DNA from: JBAXTE01 sp964653595
GTDB taxonomy: Bacteria; Bacteroidota; Bacteroidia; Bacteroidales; WCHB1-69
Assembly (NCBI GenBank): GCA_964653595.1
Contig: CAZZHH010000026.1
Span: forward strand, 1 to 44,056
Direction: 5' to 3'
DNA: 44,056 bases
The notes beneath the pieces were generated by a model. That model searched no databases, was not told the origin of the DNA, and saw nothing but the letters and a program-made list of their open reading frames with translations. Positions 34,713 through 41,871 of the stretch are shown in pieces. Position 1 is the stretch's first letter; each line of letters starts with the position of its first letter. Both the position numbers and the translations under genes were made by a program.

Positions 34713-35147
34713 TTATTTTTCGGTTTTATTCTTCATGCAGTATTCGATTATTAAATCAATCACCATGTCAAATCCCAATTTGTTTGCCTGTTCCCAATCT
34801 TCACAAGCACCCACCGAGTCTTTAAGCTCATATTTGAGTAATCCTCTTAAATGGTATATTTCAGCATAGTCGGGCTGAATCTTTAGTGCCATATCATAAT
34901 TTTCCATAGCCTCTGGATAGCGCTTAAGATAGTGTAACGACTGCCCCCGAAAAGCGATAATGTTTGGGTCTTTTGAATCTAATTTATATGCTTTGTCAAA
35001 CTCCTCAAAAGCTAAAACATAATTTTGTTTGGACATATATGAGATGCCATTTTTAAGGTAATATTCAGCAGATTGTTGCGATTGAAGGGATAAAGAATAG
35101 AAAGTACCTAACGTAACCAAAACAAGAATTAACCAATTTTTTCTCAT
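34713..35147 (-). CDS. Exported TPR protein (tandem paralog A)
   Basis: This 144-residue protein has a signal peptide (cleavage near SLQSQ, residue 24). It carries about three tetratricopeptide repeats, for example YMSKQNYVLAFEEFDKAYKL and YPEAMENYDMALKIQPDYAE. It ends with the segment YHLRGLLKYELKDSVGACED and IIEYC, which recurs in the neighbour only 15 bases upstream. The two genes are clearly an old tandem duplication. TPR proteins mediate protein contacts; the partner is unknown, and the signal peptide places it in the periplasm. A weak ACTA/TAGT hairpin with six T residues follows the gene. Confidence 0.82.
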   Translation of the reverse strand: MRKNWLILVLVTLGTFYSLSLQSQQSAEYYLKNGISYMSKQNYVLAFEEFDKAYKLDSKDPNIIAFRGQSLHYLKRYPEAMENYDMALKIQPDYAEIYHLRGLLKYELKDSVGACEDWEQANKLGFDMVIDLIIEYCMKNKTEK

Positions 35148-35162
35148 GCTATAAATATTTAA

Positions 35163-35606
35163 TTATTGTTTTGACTTTTTGTTTTTGGTTCCTTTTTCTG
35201 TTTGGCAAAACTCAACAATCAACTCCAATGCTCTCGACTCTCCTTTTTCATAGGCAAGTTCCCAATCCTCGCAGGCACCAATGTTGTCTTGAAGTTTTCC
35301 CTTTGCAAGTCCACGCAAGTGATATACTTCAGCATAGTCTGGTTGTAAGCGAAGAGCAACATTGTAATCTTCAATTGCGTCTTTGTATAAATTTAACAAA
35401 TGTCGAGCTTGACCTCGGTGGGCATATATTTCTGGTTCATCAGGGCTAATTTTTTGTGCCTCATCAAACACGGCGATAGCCGATTTGTATTCTTTTTTCA
35501 TGATCAGATTGATCCCCTTGTCGAGAAGATCAGAAACCTGTGGATCCTGGCTATATGCAGAAATGGATATAAGGATTATCAACGATAACAATACGATTCT
35601 TTTCAT
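35163..35606 (-). CDS. Exported TPR protein (tandem paralog B)
   Basis: About 147 residues from the ATG at 35606, which begins a proper signal peptide (MKRIVLLSLIILISISAYSQ). An in-frame ATG at 35669 would only add 21 residues ahead of it. TPRs include LIMKKEYKSAIAVFDEAQKI and YKDAIEDYNVALRLQPDYAE. YHLRGLAKGKLQDNIGACED and IVEFC match the downstream paralog almost position by position. A Lys-rich tail (KGTKNKKSKQ) is specific to this copy. A TAATTTTG element at 35667-35674 could be the shared promoter. Confidence 0.82.
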   Translation of the reverse strand: MKRIVLLSLIILISISAYSQDPQVSDLLDKGINLIMKKEYKSAIAVFDEAQKISPDEPEIYAHRGQARHLLNLYKDAIEDYNVALRLQPDYAEVYHLRGLAKGKLQDNIGACEDWELAYEKGESRALELIVEFCQTEKGTKNKKSKQ

Positions 35607-35832
35607 TTTGATAATTGTTAAATTTATTTGCAATGCTATTTGCAATGTTTTTTTAATTCCAAATATCAAAATTAAAAAAAAAATGTTTATGTTTCTTTAA
35701 ATATCAAATAGTTGTCAACATTTTTTTGTTATTTCATTATATTTCTAGGATATTTGATCTTCAACTTTTTTAACTCAAATTAATTAATTACAGATTTTTA
35801 AATAATCGAACTATTTGGTTTAATGGGTTTAA

Positions 35833-35970
35833 TCCCGATATGGTGTTTCTTTCAATCCGTTTCAACGAGTTGATTTAGAATTAGTTAATCACAATCGTAT
35901 CCTTTCTGTAAAAGTGAAAAACAAAGGGAGTTTGAAACTTCCAGAAATTGAACTTGCCGTAATTATGTAA
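35833..35970 (+). pseudogene. Possible 3' remnant of a decayed gene
   Basis: From just after an in-frame TAA (35830-35832) to the TAA at 35968, one frame reads 45 codons of protein-like composition. It includes FNPFQRVDLELVNHNRILSV and KVKNKGSLKLPEIELAVIM. The only ATG is the last codon, so it cannot be a whole gene. 'VKNKGxLxLP' recalls the last strand of M1-type peptidases of Bacteroidota, but this is a weak resemblance. It could be the end of a gene whose front was deleted, or chance. Confidence 0.3.
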
Positions 35971-35986
35971 TGAATTACGGCAAGTT
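35951..35986. terminator. 14-pair hairpin between converging reading frames
   Basis: AACTTGCCGTAATT (35951-35964) and AATTACGGCAAGTT (35973-35986) form a perfect 14-pair stem with an eight-base loop. It lies 35 bases after the stop of the minus-strand cargo gene at 36022 and overlaps the stop of the plus-strand remnant. No strong T tract follows on either strand, so it may act as a weak bidirectional terminator or an mRNA 3' end stabiliser. Confidence 0.6.
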
Positions 35987-36021
35987 TATTTATATATACA
36001 TCCTCTAAAGATGCTTTTTAA

Positions 36022-38823
36022 CTAATTTAAAATGAGCTTTTTGGTCAAACTTGAGCCTTTAGTTCCAGTAATTTTCACAAAATACACCCCACGCTTTACG
36101 TTCGAAAGATCCAAATTAATAGAAGAGGATTTATCTTGTTTTTCGATGAATAACTCTTGCTGTCCCAACATGTTGTAGATTTCAACTTTCACCACATTTT
36201 CCACTCCGTTTATTCTAATATTTCCTTTACTTGGATTTGGATAGAGTGTAATCTGTTCATCAGAAATCTCTTGAATTCCAACTAATCCACCAGAAAAGTA
36301 TTGAATCGTTTGGGAGTTCATAGTGTGTGTGTTAGGATTGTGCATTAAGTTTAACGACAATACAACTGGAATGTTATTTTGTACATAAAACGGAATATGA
36401 TTTAGCTGAATTACACTCCCTGCTTGATAAATTCTCCATGATGTTCTTACAAAAGCATTTCCTACAGATGAAATATCTATTAACTGCACACTATCTATTT
36501 GAGTGGAGTAATTAAGTTGGGAGTTGTTAGCAAATGCAGATACATGAGCACAAGTATTAAAATCTGGAATTGTATTTACATTAAAAACGATGGAATTCAT
36601 GGTGCATGAAAGATCGTGGTTGTTGAAGTATTGTTGCACCGAATCGACTCGATTTTGCATATTGGGGATGTTGGATAGTTGGTTACAAGTGATCGTGTCA
36701 TCACAATCTCTGTTGTAAACATACGCAATATCTGTACAATAATTAGTGCCATGGTTGAAATTGCTCAGCTGTACTGATGCAACACCTCTTCGGTCTCCAG
36801 GAGGATTGTTTTCAGAGATTTCCGACCACCCTTGTGAAGTAAAAGGATTGCCCGTTAACATGAATTTTACGGGAGTACTCCCTCCGTATCCAGTGCTATC
36901 GTATGTATATGGAGTTCCGTCTTTCCAAAAACCGTTTAATATGGTAAAATAATCTTTTGCTACAGACGGATCGTTCATCGCAGCAATTCCACCGGAATTG
37001 TTAACATATACAAATTGAGTCATATCGTTATTTAAAAAAGTAACTCCTTGAACTGGAGGAGCTTTTCCGAAGTGATCGCTACGTCCATTCCCATCTCTTG
37101 AGAACCCATTGTACACATAAAAAGTATTTCGGATGGTATCGCATCCAATGTAGTCGTCGGTTGCATCACCCAAATCCATATCTTCAAATCTCCCAAGGTG
37201 AAACGTTTCAAAATCGTTGTTTAACCGGTTAAACACATTGTATTTTACAAACAAGGTGTTTTTCAGATCCGTATTCACCGAATCCATCACATAAGCCATT
37301 CCATGGACTTCAACCCCTAATTGTGCACCTCCTGTTTCGGTGTGTGGCAAGCGGGTATCGTTGAAGATAAAATAGGCAGCTTGTTGTCCTAAAATTATTG
37401 GATAATCGCCGAGTTGTGGTTCGTATGTGCCATTGTTGTTTGAGTCATAAAAAGGAGCAATATACGGAGCTTCTCCATTTGCAATATTCCCATGAACTGG
37501 CCAGTTAGCTATCCCGTGTGGCATCACATAGCCAGGTAATTGGAAATTTGTGATGTGCGTGGTGATTTGATCACGATCCAATTTCCAAACACGATCGTAT
37601 TTGGTTTGATAATTTAAATCATAGTTTTGAGCAATTGGTCCTGCCCAGAAGTCATACCCCACCTGATTGTAACGGGTAGCGGCCACACAAGTGTCGTTGT
37701 TTTGATTGATGCCTGCCAACCATAAGGTGGATGAGAAAATGGTGTTTTTTCCGCTGTACTTTGGAAATTCAAAAAGAGGAACTCCTGTAGCTCTATTCCA
37801 AAATAGCATACCGTCGCTATTAATCAGTGCTCGAAAAGCCCCTTTGTCAATGACGTTATAGTTCAACATATTTTCGTCAATCAATGAATCGTTGAGTGTG
37901 TAAAAATTATTCGAAGTGGTGAATAATAATTGATTATTGACTTCAAACAAAGACACAGCTAAATTTTGGAGAGCAGCCTCTTCAGTTGGGGTACTCATGA
38001 CATAATAATCATTATTAATTTTTGTAACCAGCATATCTTTATTGGATCCCGAATTCGGATTATTTCTATACAAAATAAAAATTCTATCTATCGAATATGA
38101 AAAGGAAAAATTAGCGATTACTTTATTGTTCAAATTCAAATTAAGAATACTTGAAGATACCTCGATGGGTGTGATGTTGCTACCAGTTATTTTATACAAT
38201 TGATTTGGGGTGGAAAAATAGAGTTCGTTGGTAACTGGGTTGACTTTGATATGGTTGATTCCAATAATTGTATCTGTAATTAACGTATACTGGTTGTTGT
38301 ACACCGACATCAGGCTGTCATTTTGAACGATAAAGGCAACATCGGTATTGTTTACATCCATCAGTTTTATAGAAGAATTATATTCGCTGTTGTGACTGTA
38401 ACTGGTTCCGTCAAAATAGAACAATCCAGTTGAAGAGCTGATCCAACGCTTATTACCTTTTGTGATAATTCTGTTGTTGTATCCAGAATTCATAATTGAA
38501 GTAAACGTTGCAGGTTCCCCAATTTTCATTTTATATAATCCATTTGCCGTAACATAAAAAAATAGTGAGTCTCCAGAAAAAGCCATGCTAACTACTTGCT
38601 TAGAAGGGATGACATTCCCATTATAAATAGTATCAATTACGCCATTGTTGACTCGCCATATAATCCCGCGTCCTCCACCAAAAAGATAGCCGTAGTTTGG
38701 ATGATAAATAGCACTTGCTACATTGGTAAATGATCCCAGTGGAACGCCTTGTTCCCATGTTTGTCCCGTTGTACTAGCAATCATGGTCGCCCACAGTGCA
38801 ATAAAAAGTAGATGTTTTTTCAT
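36022..38823 (-). CDS. T9SS cargo with conserved Bacteroidota extracellular region
   Basis: About 933 residues from the ATG at 38823, which begins the signal peptide (MKKHLLFIALWATMIASTTG). Upstream in-frame codons back to 38880 lie in A/T-rich leader sequence. Residues 20-330 resemble a loose beta propeller (IYHPNYGYLFGGGRGIIWRV). The centre (about 345-720) belongs to a group of uncharacterised Bacteroidota secreted proteins that I know by features such as STLWLAGINQNNDT, FWAGPIA, DSNNNGTYEPQLGDYP and ETFHLGRFEDMDLGDATDD. A type A sorting domain ends the protein (LYPNPSKGNIRI to SLTKKLILN). It is secreted through T9SS. No enzyme motif is visible. The aspartate-rich loops may bind calcium. 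Confidence 0.85.
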   Translation of the reverse strand: MKKHLLFIALWATMIASTTGQTWEQGVPLGSFTNVASAIYHPNYGYLFGGGRGIIWRVNNGVIDTIYNGNVIPSKQVVSMAFSGDSLFFYVTANGLYKMKIGEPATFTSIMNSGYNNRIITKGNKRWISSSTGLFYFDGTSYSHNSEYNSSIKLMDVNNTDVAFIVQNDSLMSVYNNQYTLITDTIIGINHIKVNPVTNELYFSTPNQLYKITGSNITPIEVSSSILNLNLNNKVIANFSFSYSIDRIFILYRNNPNSGSNKDMLVTKINNDYYVMSTPTEEAALQNLAVSLFEVNNQLLFTTSNNFYTLNDSLIDENMLNYNVIDKGAFRALINSDGMLFWNRATGVPLFEFPKYSGKNTIFSSTLWLAGINQNNDTCVAATRYNQVGYDFWAGPIAQNYDLNYQTKYDRVWKLDRDQITTHITNFQLPGYVMPHGIANWPVHGNIANGEAPYIAPFYDSNNNGTYEPQLGDYPIILGQQAAYFIFNDTRLPHTETGGAQLGVEVHGMAYVMDSVNTDLKNTLFVKYNVFNRLNNDFETFHLGRFEDMDLGDATDDYIGCDTIRNTFYVYNGFSRDGNGRSDHFGKAPPVQGVTFLNNDMTQFVYVNNSGGIAAMNDPSVAKDYFTILNGFWKDGTPYTYDSTGYGGSTPVKFMLTGNPFTSQGWSEISENNPPGDRRGVASVQLSNFNHGTNYCTDIAYVYNRDCDDTITCNQLSNIPNMQNRVDSVQQYFNNHDLSCTMNSIVFNVNTIPDFNTCAHVSAFANNSQLNYSTQIDSVQLIDISSVGNAFVRTSWRIYQAGSVIQLNHIPFYVQNNIPVVLSLNLMHNPNTHTMNSQTIQYFSGGLVGIQEISDEQITLYPNPSKGNIRINGVENVVKVEIYNMLGQQELFIEKQDKSSSINLDLSNVKRGVYFVKITGTKGSSLTKKLILN

Positions 38824-39199
38824 AAGTTTAAATTTTTGGTTAAAAAAGAATAAATTTTTAACAAAAATCAAGCCAAACAAAAATAAATTTTTTCAATTAT
38901 TATTGTGTTTGAAAAGGGTTAAAATTAAACCTAATTTATATCTGAAATCTTTTAAAAAGAACCAACATCCAAATAATTTTTTTAGTTATTACAATGTGAA
39001 AAAATCTGAAAAAATAAACAACTGATTTAAGAGTTAAGAACATGCATATTTTTTTGTATATTTATCCTAAAATCAGCGATATGCAATTAATCCATGTTAA
39101 AAACCGAAATCGCTTAGAAATGACAAATTATTTTTATAAATTTGCACATTATAGCACAATGGTAATTTTCGGGAAATTAATATATTAAACAAAAATAAA
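38824..39199. other. Divergent spacer between cargo gene and CoA-transferase gene
   Basis: This 376-base, very AT-rich spacer has no recognisable gene. On the minus strand TATTTTTG at 38878-38885 could serve the cargo gene. On the plus strand TAAATTTG at 39137-39144 could serve the CoA-transferase gene. No repeats or hairpins of note were seen. Confidence 0.55.
39137..39144 (+). promoter_or_regulatory. -7 promoter element for the CoA-transferase gene
   Basis: TAAATTTG matches TAnnTTTG exactly, 55 bases before the ATG at 39200. A weak TTAG lies at 39114-39117, about 20 bases upstream, in the place of the -33 element. Confidence 0.45.
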
Positions 39200-39859
39200 A
39201 TGAACAAATTTATCTCAATAGATGAAGCCGTCTCAAAAGTGAAAGATGGCATGACTCTTATGATTGGCGGGTTTTTGGCAAATGGCTCTCCACAGGGCAT
39301 CATCGACGGCCTTGTAAAAGCAAACGTGAAAGATTTAACTATCATCTGCAACGATACAGCATTTCCAGATCGTGGTTTGGGTGTTTTGATTGCCAACAAA
39401 CAGGTGAAAAAAGTGATCACTTCTCACATTGGCACCAACCCTGCCACTATCGACCAGTTTAATGCAAAAGAGATGGAAGTTGAGTTCAACCCTCAAGGAA
39501 CTTTAGCAGAACGAGTTCGCTCTGCTGGAGCTGGTTTGGGTGGTTTTTTAACACCCACAGGTCTGGGTACTGTGGTAGCTGATGGCAAACAAGTGATTAC
39601 TGTACAAGGAAAAGAATTTCTTTTAGAACTTCCTCTTCGTGCGGATGTGGCTATCATCTCAGCCAATATTGCGGATACAGAAGGTAATTTGGTATATCTG
39701 GGAACAACTCAAAACTTCAACCCATTGATGGCCATGGCTGCAGATTTAGTTATTGCGGAAGTAGCTGAAGTGAAAGAACCTGGACAAATTGCAATGGAAG
39801 CGGTTCATACACCGGCGATCTTCGTAGATTTCATTGTGAGGAAAGTTGAAAGTCTATAA
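39200..39859 (+). CDS. 3-oxoacid/acetate CoA-transferase subunit A (AtoD-like)
   Basis: This 219-residue protein is full length for subunit A of family I CoA-transferases, which move CoA between an acyl-CoA and a carboxylic acid. MTLMIGGFLANGSPQGIID is the CoA-binding glycine-rich opening. NDTAFPDRGLG, SHIGTNP, FNPQGTLAERVRSAGAGLGG and TPTGLGTVV follow in family order, and the relation to E. coli AtoD is clear. Subunit B, which carries the catalytic Glu, should follow at once but is missing; an S23-like element follows instead. The last codons (VESL-stop) lie inside that element's left terminal repeat. Known pairings of such subunits with aminotransferases occur in beta-lysine-type degradation. 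Its G+C looks higher than that of neighbours. Confidence 0.9.
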   Translation: MNKFISIDEAVSKVKDGMTLMIGGFLANGSPQGIIDGLVKANVKDLTIICNDTAFPDRGLGVLIANKQVKKVITSHIGTNPATIDQFNAKEMEVEFNPQGTLAERVRSAGAGLGGFLTPTGLGTVVADGKQVITVQGKEFLLELPLRADVAIISANIADTEGNLVYLGTTQNFNPLMAMAADLVIAEVAEVKEPGQIAMEAVHTPAIFVDFIVRKVESL

Positions 39860-39864
39860 AGTGC

Positions 39865-39904
39865 CGAATTATCAATCCGTCAATTTACGGATTGTAATAA
39901 TTCG
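39865..39904 (+). repeat. Hairpin 1 of the S23-like element
   Basis: The arms CGAATTATCAATCCGT (39865-39880) and ACGGATTGTAATAATTCG (39887-39904) pair over 16 bases with a two-base bulge around a six-base loop. The stem begins six bases after the stop codon of the CoA-transferase gene, so it may also end that transcript, although no T tract follows. Confidence 0.65.
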
Positions 39905-39910
39905 TGCATC

Positions 39911-39951
39911 CTCGAAAAATCAAAAAAATCATAGATTTTTTATTTTTCGGG
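39911..39951 (+). repeat. Hairpin 2 of the S23-like element
   Basis: The arm beginning CGAAAAATCAAAAAAATC (39913-39930) pairs with GATTTTTTATTTTTCG (39934-39949), with two single-base bulges and a three-base loop. Flanking C and G residues extend the stem by one or two pairs. Together with hairpin 1 it fills nearly all the space between the two left repeat copies. Confidence 0.6.
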
Positions 39952-39969
39952 ATTGAAAGTCTATAAAGT
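39952..39969 (+). repeat. Second copy of the left terminal repeat
   Basis: ATTGAAAGTCTATAAAGT matches 17 of 18 bases of the repeat at 39845-39862 in direct orientation, 107 bases downstream. The two copies bracket the double-hairpin segment, which could have been inserted or duplicated as a unit. This copy lies just before the start of the four-helix-bundle gene. Confidence 0.65.
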
Positions 39970-39976
39970 TGAAATT

Positions 39977-40321
39977 ATGAAAATAGAGCGTTTTGAGGAT
40001 GTTATTGCTTGGCAGAAGGCCAGAGTTTTAACTGTCAAAATTTACACATTGTTTCGCGAAAGCAAAGATTTTGGTTTTACGAATCAAATACAACGAGCCT
40101 CTGTTTCAATTATGAACAACATTGCTGAAGGTTTTGAGCGAAAAGGAGACAAAGAATTCAAACTTTTTTTGTTTCTGGCTAAGGGTTCTTGTGGCGAAGT
40201 ACGTTCGATGTTGATATTAGCAAAAGATTTAGAACTAATATCAACAAATGAGTATTCAGAACTACATGATTTATCCGAAGAAATTTCAAAAATTCTCTCC
40301 GGACTAATAAAAACCCTCTAA
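39977..40321 (+). CDS. Four-helix-bundle protein (S23/23S intervening-sequence family)
   Basis: This 114-residue protein starts at the ATG at 39977. An upstream in-frame TTG at 39953 would lie in the element's repeat. MKIERFEDVIAWQKARVLTV is the classic opening of the S23 family, followed by FTNQIQRASVSIMNNIAEGF and KEFKLFLFLAKGSCGEVRSM, all helices. The proteins form pentameric four-helix bundles; relatives are encoded in 23S rRNA intervening sequences, and another (Avd) is an accessory protein of diversity-generating retroelements. No reverse transcriptase or variable repeat is near, so a retroelement role is not supported here. Function is unknown. Confidence 0.9.
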   Translation: MKIERFEDVIAWQKARVLTVKIYTLFRESKDFGFTNQIQRASVSIMNNIAEGFERKGDKEFKLFLFLAKGSCGEVRSMLILAKDLELISTNEYSELHDLSEEISKILSGLIKTL

Positions 40322-40344
40322 CATTCAACTTAAAGTTCTTTTAT

Positions 40345-40396
40345 ACTTTCGACTTTACAGACTTTACAGACTTTACGGACTTTACAGACTTTCGAC
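40345..40396 (+). repeat. Tandem 9-base array at the right end of the S23-like element
   Basis: Five consecutive 9-base units start at 40351 (GACTTTACA, GACTTTACA, GACTTTACG, GACTTTACA, GACTTTCGA), preceded by ACTTTC. They are the reverse complement of the core of the left repeats (TGTAAAGTC versus TATAAAGT). The last 18 bases make the right terminal repeat. Copy number in such arrays is likely to vary between strains. Confidence 0.75.
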
Positions 40397-40437
40397 TAAA
40401 TAAAAACAAATATTCAAGAAAACAAAAATTACATACA

Positions 40438-41694
40438 ATGAAAGAACAACCAAAATTAAATCTTGAGAAATCAAACCATGAGTATGAGTATGCCAAAACG
40501 CTTATTCCAGGAGCTGTTGCAGGGATCAGAAGACCTTACAACTTTGTAGAAGGCGAATATCCTATCTATTTTGATAGTGGTAAAGGTGGTCGTGTGAAAG
40601 ATATCGACGGAAATGAGTACATCGATTATTTGTGTGCTTACGGTCCAATGATCATCGGTAATCGTGAAGAGGAGATTGACAATGCAGTGATTGCACAAAT
40701 CCAAAACAAAGGATTCTGTTTCTCCCTTACACAAAAGTACCAAAACATGTTGGCTAAGAAGTTAACAGAAATTATCCCTTGTTCAGAAATGAGCTTTTTC
40801 GTGCTTACCGGTTCTGATGCAACTACATTGGCAACCCGTATCGCCCGTTCATATACTGGCAAAAAAGCGATCATGCGTTGTGGATACCACGGCTGGCACG
40901 ACTGGTGCGTGGAAGGTAAAGGCGGAGTTTTGGAAAAAGCGTATGAAGATGTTCATGAATTTGAATATAACAACCTTGAAAGTTTGGAAAACCTGTTGAA
41001 AGCAAATGCAGATGATACTGCCGCTGTAATCATCACTCCACTAGGTCACCCGTTGGCTCACGAAATGGAAGAACCAAAACCCGGTTACTTGGAAGCAGTG
41101 AAAGAGCTTACCCACAAATATGGCGCGGTGTTAATTTTTGACGAAATCAGAACCGGATTCAGGGTTTCCATCGGTGGCGCTCAAAAACATTATGGTGTTA
41201 CACCGGACTTAGCTGTTTTTGGAAAAGCGATGGCCAACGGATATCCAATCGGAGCCGTTACCGGAAAAGCTGAAGTGATGAAAGAAGTGGAGAAAAACGT
41301 ATTTGTCTCTTCCACTTTCTTCCCAAACAGTTTGAGTTATGTTGCCGCTTTGAAAACCATCGAGATCATGCAACGCGACAACATCATTGAAAAAATATGG
41401 GAAAAAGGAACCTATTTCAACAACAAGCTGATCGCTTTGATCGACAAATACAATGTAGGTGCACGATTCAGCGGAATTCCTCCGATGATGTTCATCACCT
41501 TCGACAAAGATGCTGAAAAACAATACAAAAACAAACGTACCGATTTTTATACTCAATTGATCCGCAAAGGGGTCTTCCTTCAACCTTTCCACCACGGTTA
41601 CATCTGCTACCGTCACACCCAGGAAGATTTGGATTACACATTGAATGCAATTGAAGAGTCGTTCCAATACCTAAGAGAGAAATACTACAAGTAG
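40438..41694 (+). CDS. Class III PLP-dependent aminotransferase (YodT/GSAM-like)
   Basis: This 418-residue cytoplasmic enzyme belongs to the fold-type I, class III aminotransferase group that includes glutamate-1-semialdehyde aminomutase. TGSDATTLATRIAR binds the phosphate of PLP, GYHGWHDW stacks over it, LIFDEIRTGFRVS holds the Asp, and VFGKAMANGYPIGAV has the Schiff-base lysine. It differs from true HemL enough that heme synthesis is unlikely. In Bacillus, YodT of this group is clustered with CoA-transferase subunits YodR/YodS and lysine aminomutase; the nearby AtoD-like gene suggests a similar amino-acid degradation role, as inference. Codon use (many GGC, ATC, CTG) is visibly richer in G+C than in flanking genes. 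Confidence 0.85.
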   Translation: MKEQPKLNLEKSNHEYEYAKTLIPGAVAGIRRPYNFVEGEYPIYFDSGKGGRVKDIDGNEYIDYLCAYGPMIIGNREEEIDNAVIAQIQNKGFCFSLTQKYQNMLAKKLTEIIPCSEMSFFVLTGSDATTLATRIARSYTGKKAIMRCGYHGWHDWCVEGKGGVLEKAYEDVHEFEYNNLESLENLLKANADDTAAVIITPLGHPLAHEMEEPKPGYLEAVKELTHKYGAVLIFDEIRTGFRVSIGGAQKHYGVTPDLAVFGKAMANGYPIGAVTGKAEVMKEVEKNVFVSSTFFPNSLSYVAALKTIEIMQRDNIIEKIWEKGTYFNNKLIALIDKYNVGARFSGIPPMMFITFDKDAEKQYKNKRTDFYTQLIRKGVFLQPFHHGYICYRHTQEDLDYTLNAIEESFQYLREKYYK

Positions 41695-41725
41695 TATTTT
41701 AAGAAATCTGTATTTTAAAAACGTT

Positions 41726-41796
41726 AAATTTGAGGGTTTCACTATTTGAACATACTAATACTTTGTATGCAGATATCAATAGTAATCCTCAAATTT
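41726..41796 (+). repeat. Nested 71-base hairpin after the aminotransferase gene
   Basis: AAATTTGAGG (41726-41735) and CCTCAAATTT (41787-41796) pair perfectly over 10 bases. Inside, CTATT pairs with AATAG and then CATAC with GTATG around a nine-base loop, so the whole segment can fold into one long interrupted hairpin. It begins 31 bases after the stop at 41694 and is followed by GATGTTTT. It may be a transcript end, a small structured RNA or a short inverted-repeat element. Confidence 0.5.
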
Positions 41797-41871
41797 GATG
41801 TTTTAATGAAATTAAAACCATGTGTATAAAATACAATTTCAAGCTCAAATATTAAATAAAACCTATAAATT

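Larger units (their letters stand above)
35607..36021. other. Gene-free spacer with possible gene remnant
   Basis: This 415-base stretch has no complete gene. It holds a promoter-like element for the TPR genes (35667-35674), AT-rich sequence, a short reading frame that looks like the end of a lost gene (35833-35970), and a hairpin (35951-35986). Nothing else was recognised. Confidence 0.6.
39845..40396 (+). mobile_element. S23/four-helix-bundle element with inverted terminal repeats
   Basis: The element carries one gene (39977-40321) and is bounded by an 18-base inverted repeat: GTTGAAAGTCTATAAAGT at 39845-39862 and ACTTTACAGACTTTCGAC at 40379-40396 (16 of 18 bases complementary). Two strong hairpins and a second copy of the left repeat lie before the gene, and a 9-base tandem array follows it. 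It separates an AtoD-like gene from an aminotransferase. Relatives of the protein are encoded in intervening sequences of bacterial 23S rRNA, and many free-standing copies exist in Bacteroidota. Mobility is inferred from structure only; no transposase or clear target duplication is seen. Confidence 0.55.

Noticed and set aside
39977..40321. Possible diversity-generating retroelement, because Avd is a four-helix-bundle relative.
   Set aside because: No reverse transcriptase, template repeat or variable repeat was seen within the window.
40345..40396. CRISPR-like short repeats.
   Set aside because: The units are 9 bases, directly adjacent without spacers, and there are no cas genes.
41209..41667. 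A 152-codon minus-strand frame inside the aminotransferase gene.
   Set aside because: It is a shadow of the aminotransferase; G+C-richer codon use makes long antisense frames more likely.
40438..41694. True glutamate-1-semialdehyde aminomutase (HemL).
   Set aside because: The neighbourhood has a CoA-transferase, not tetrapyrrole genes, and the sequence is of the broader class III group.
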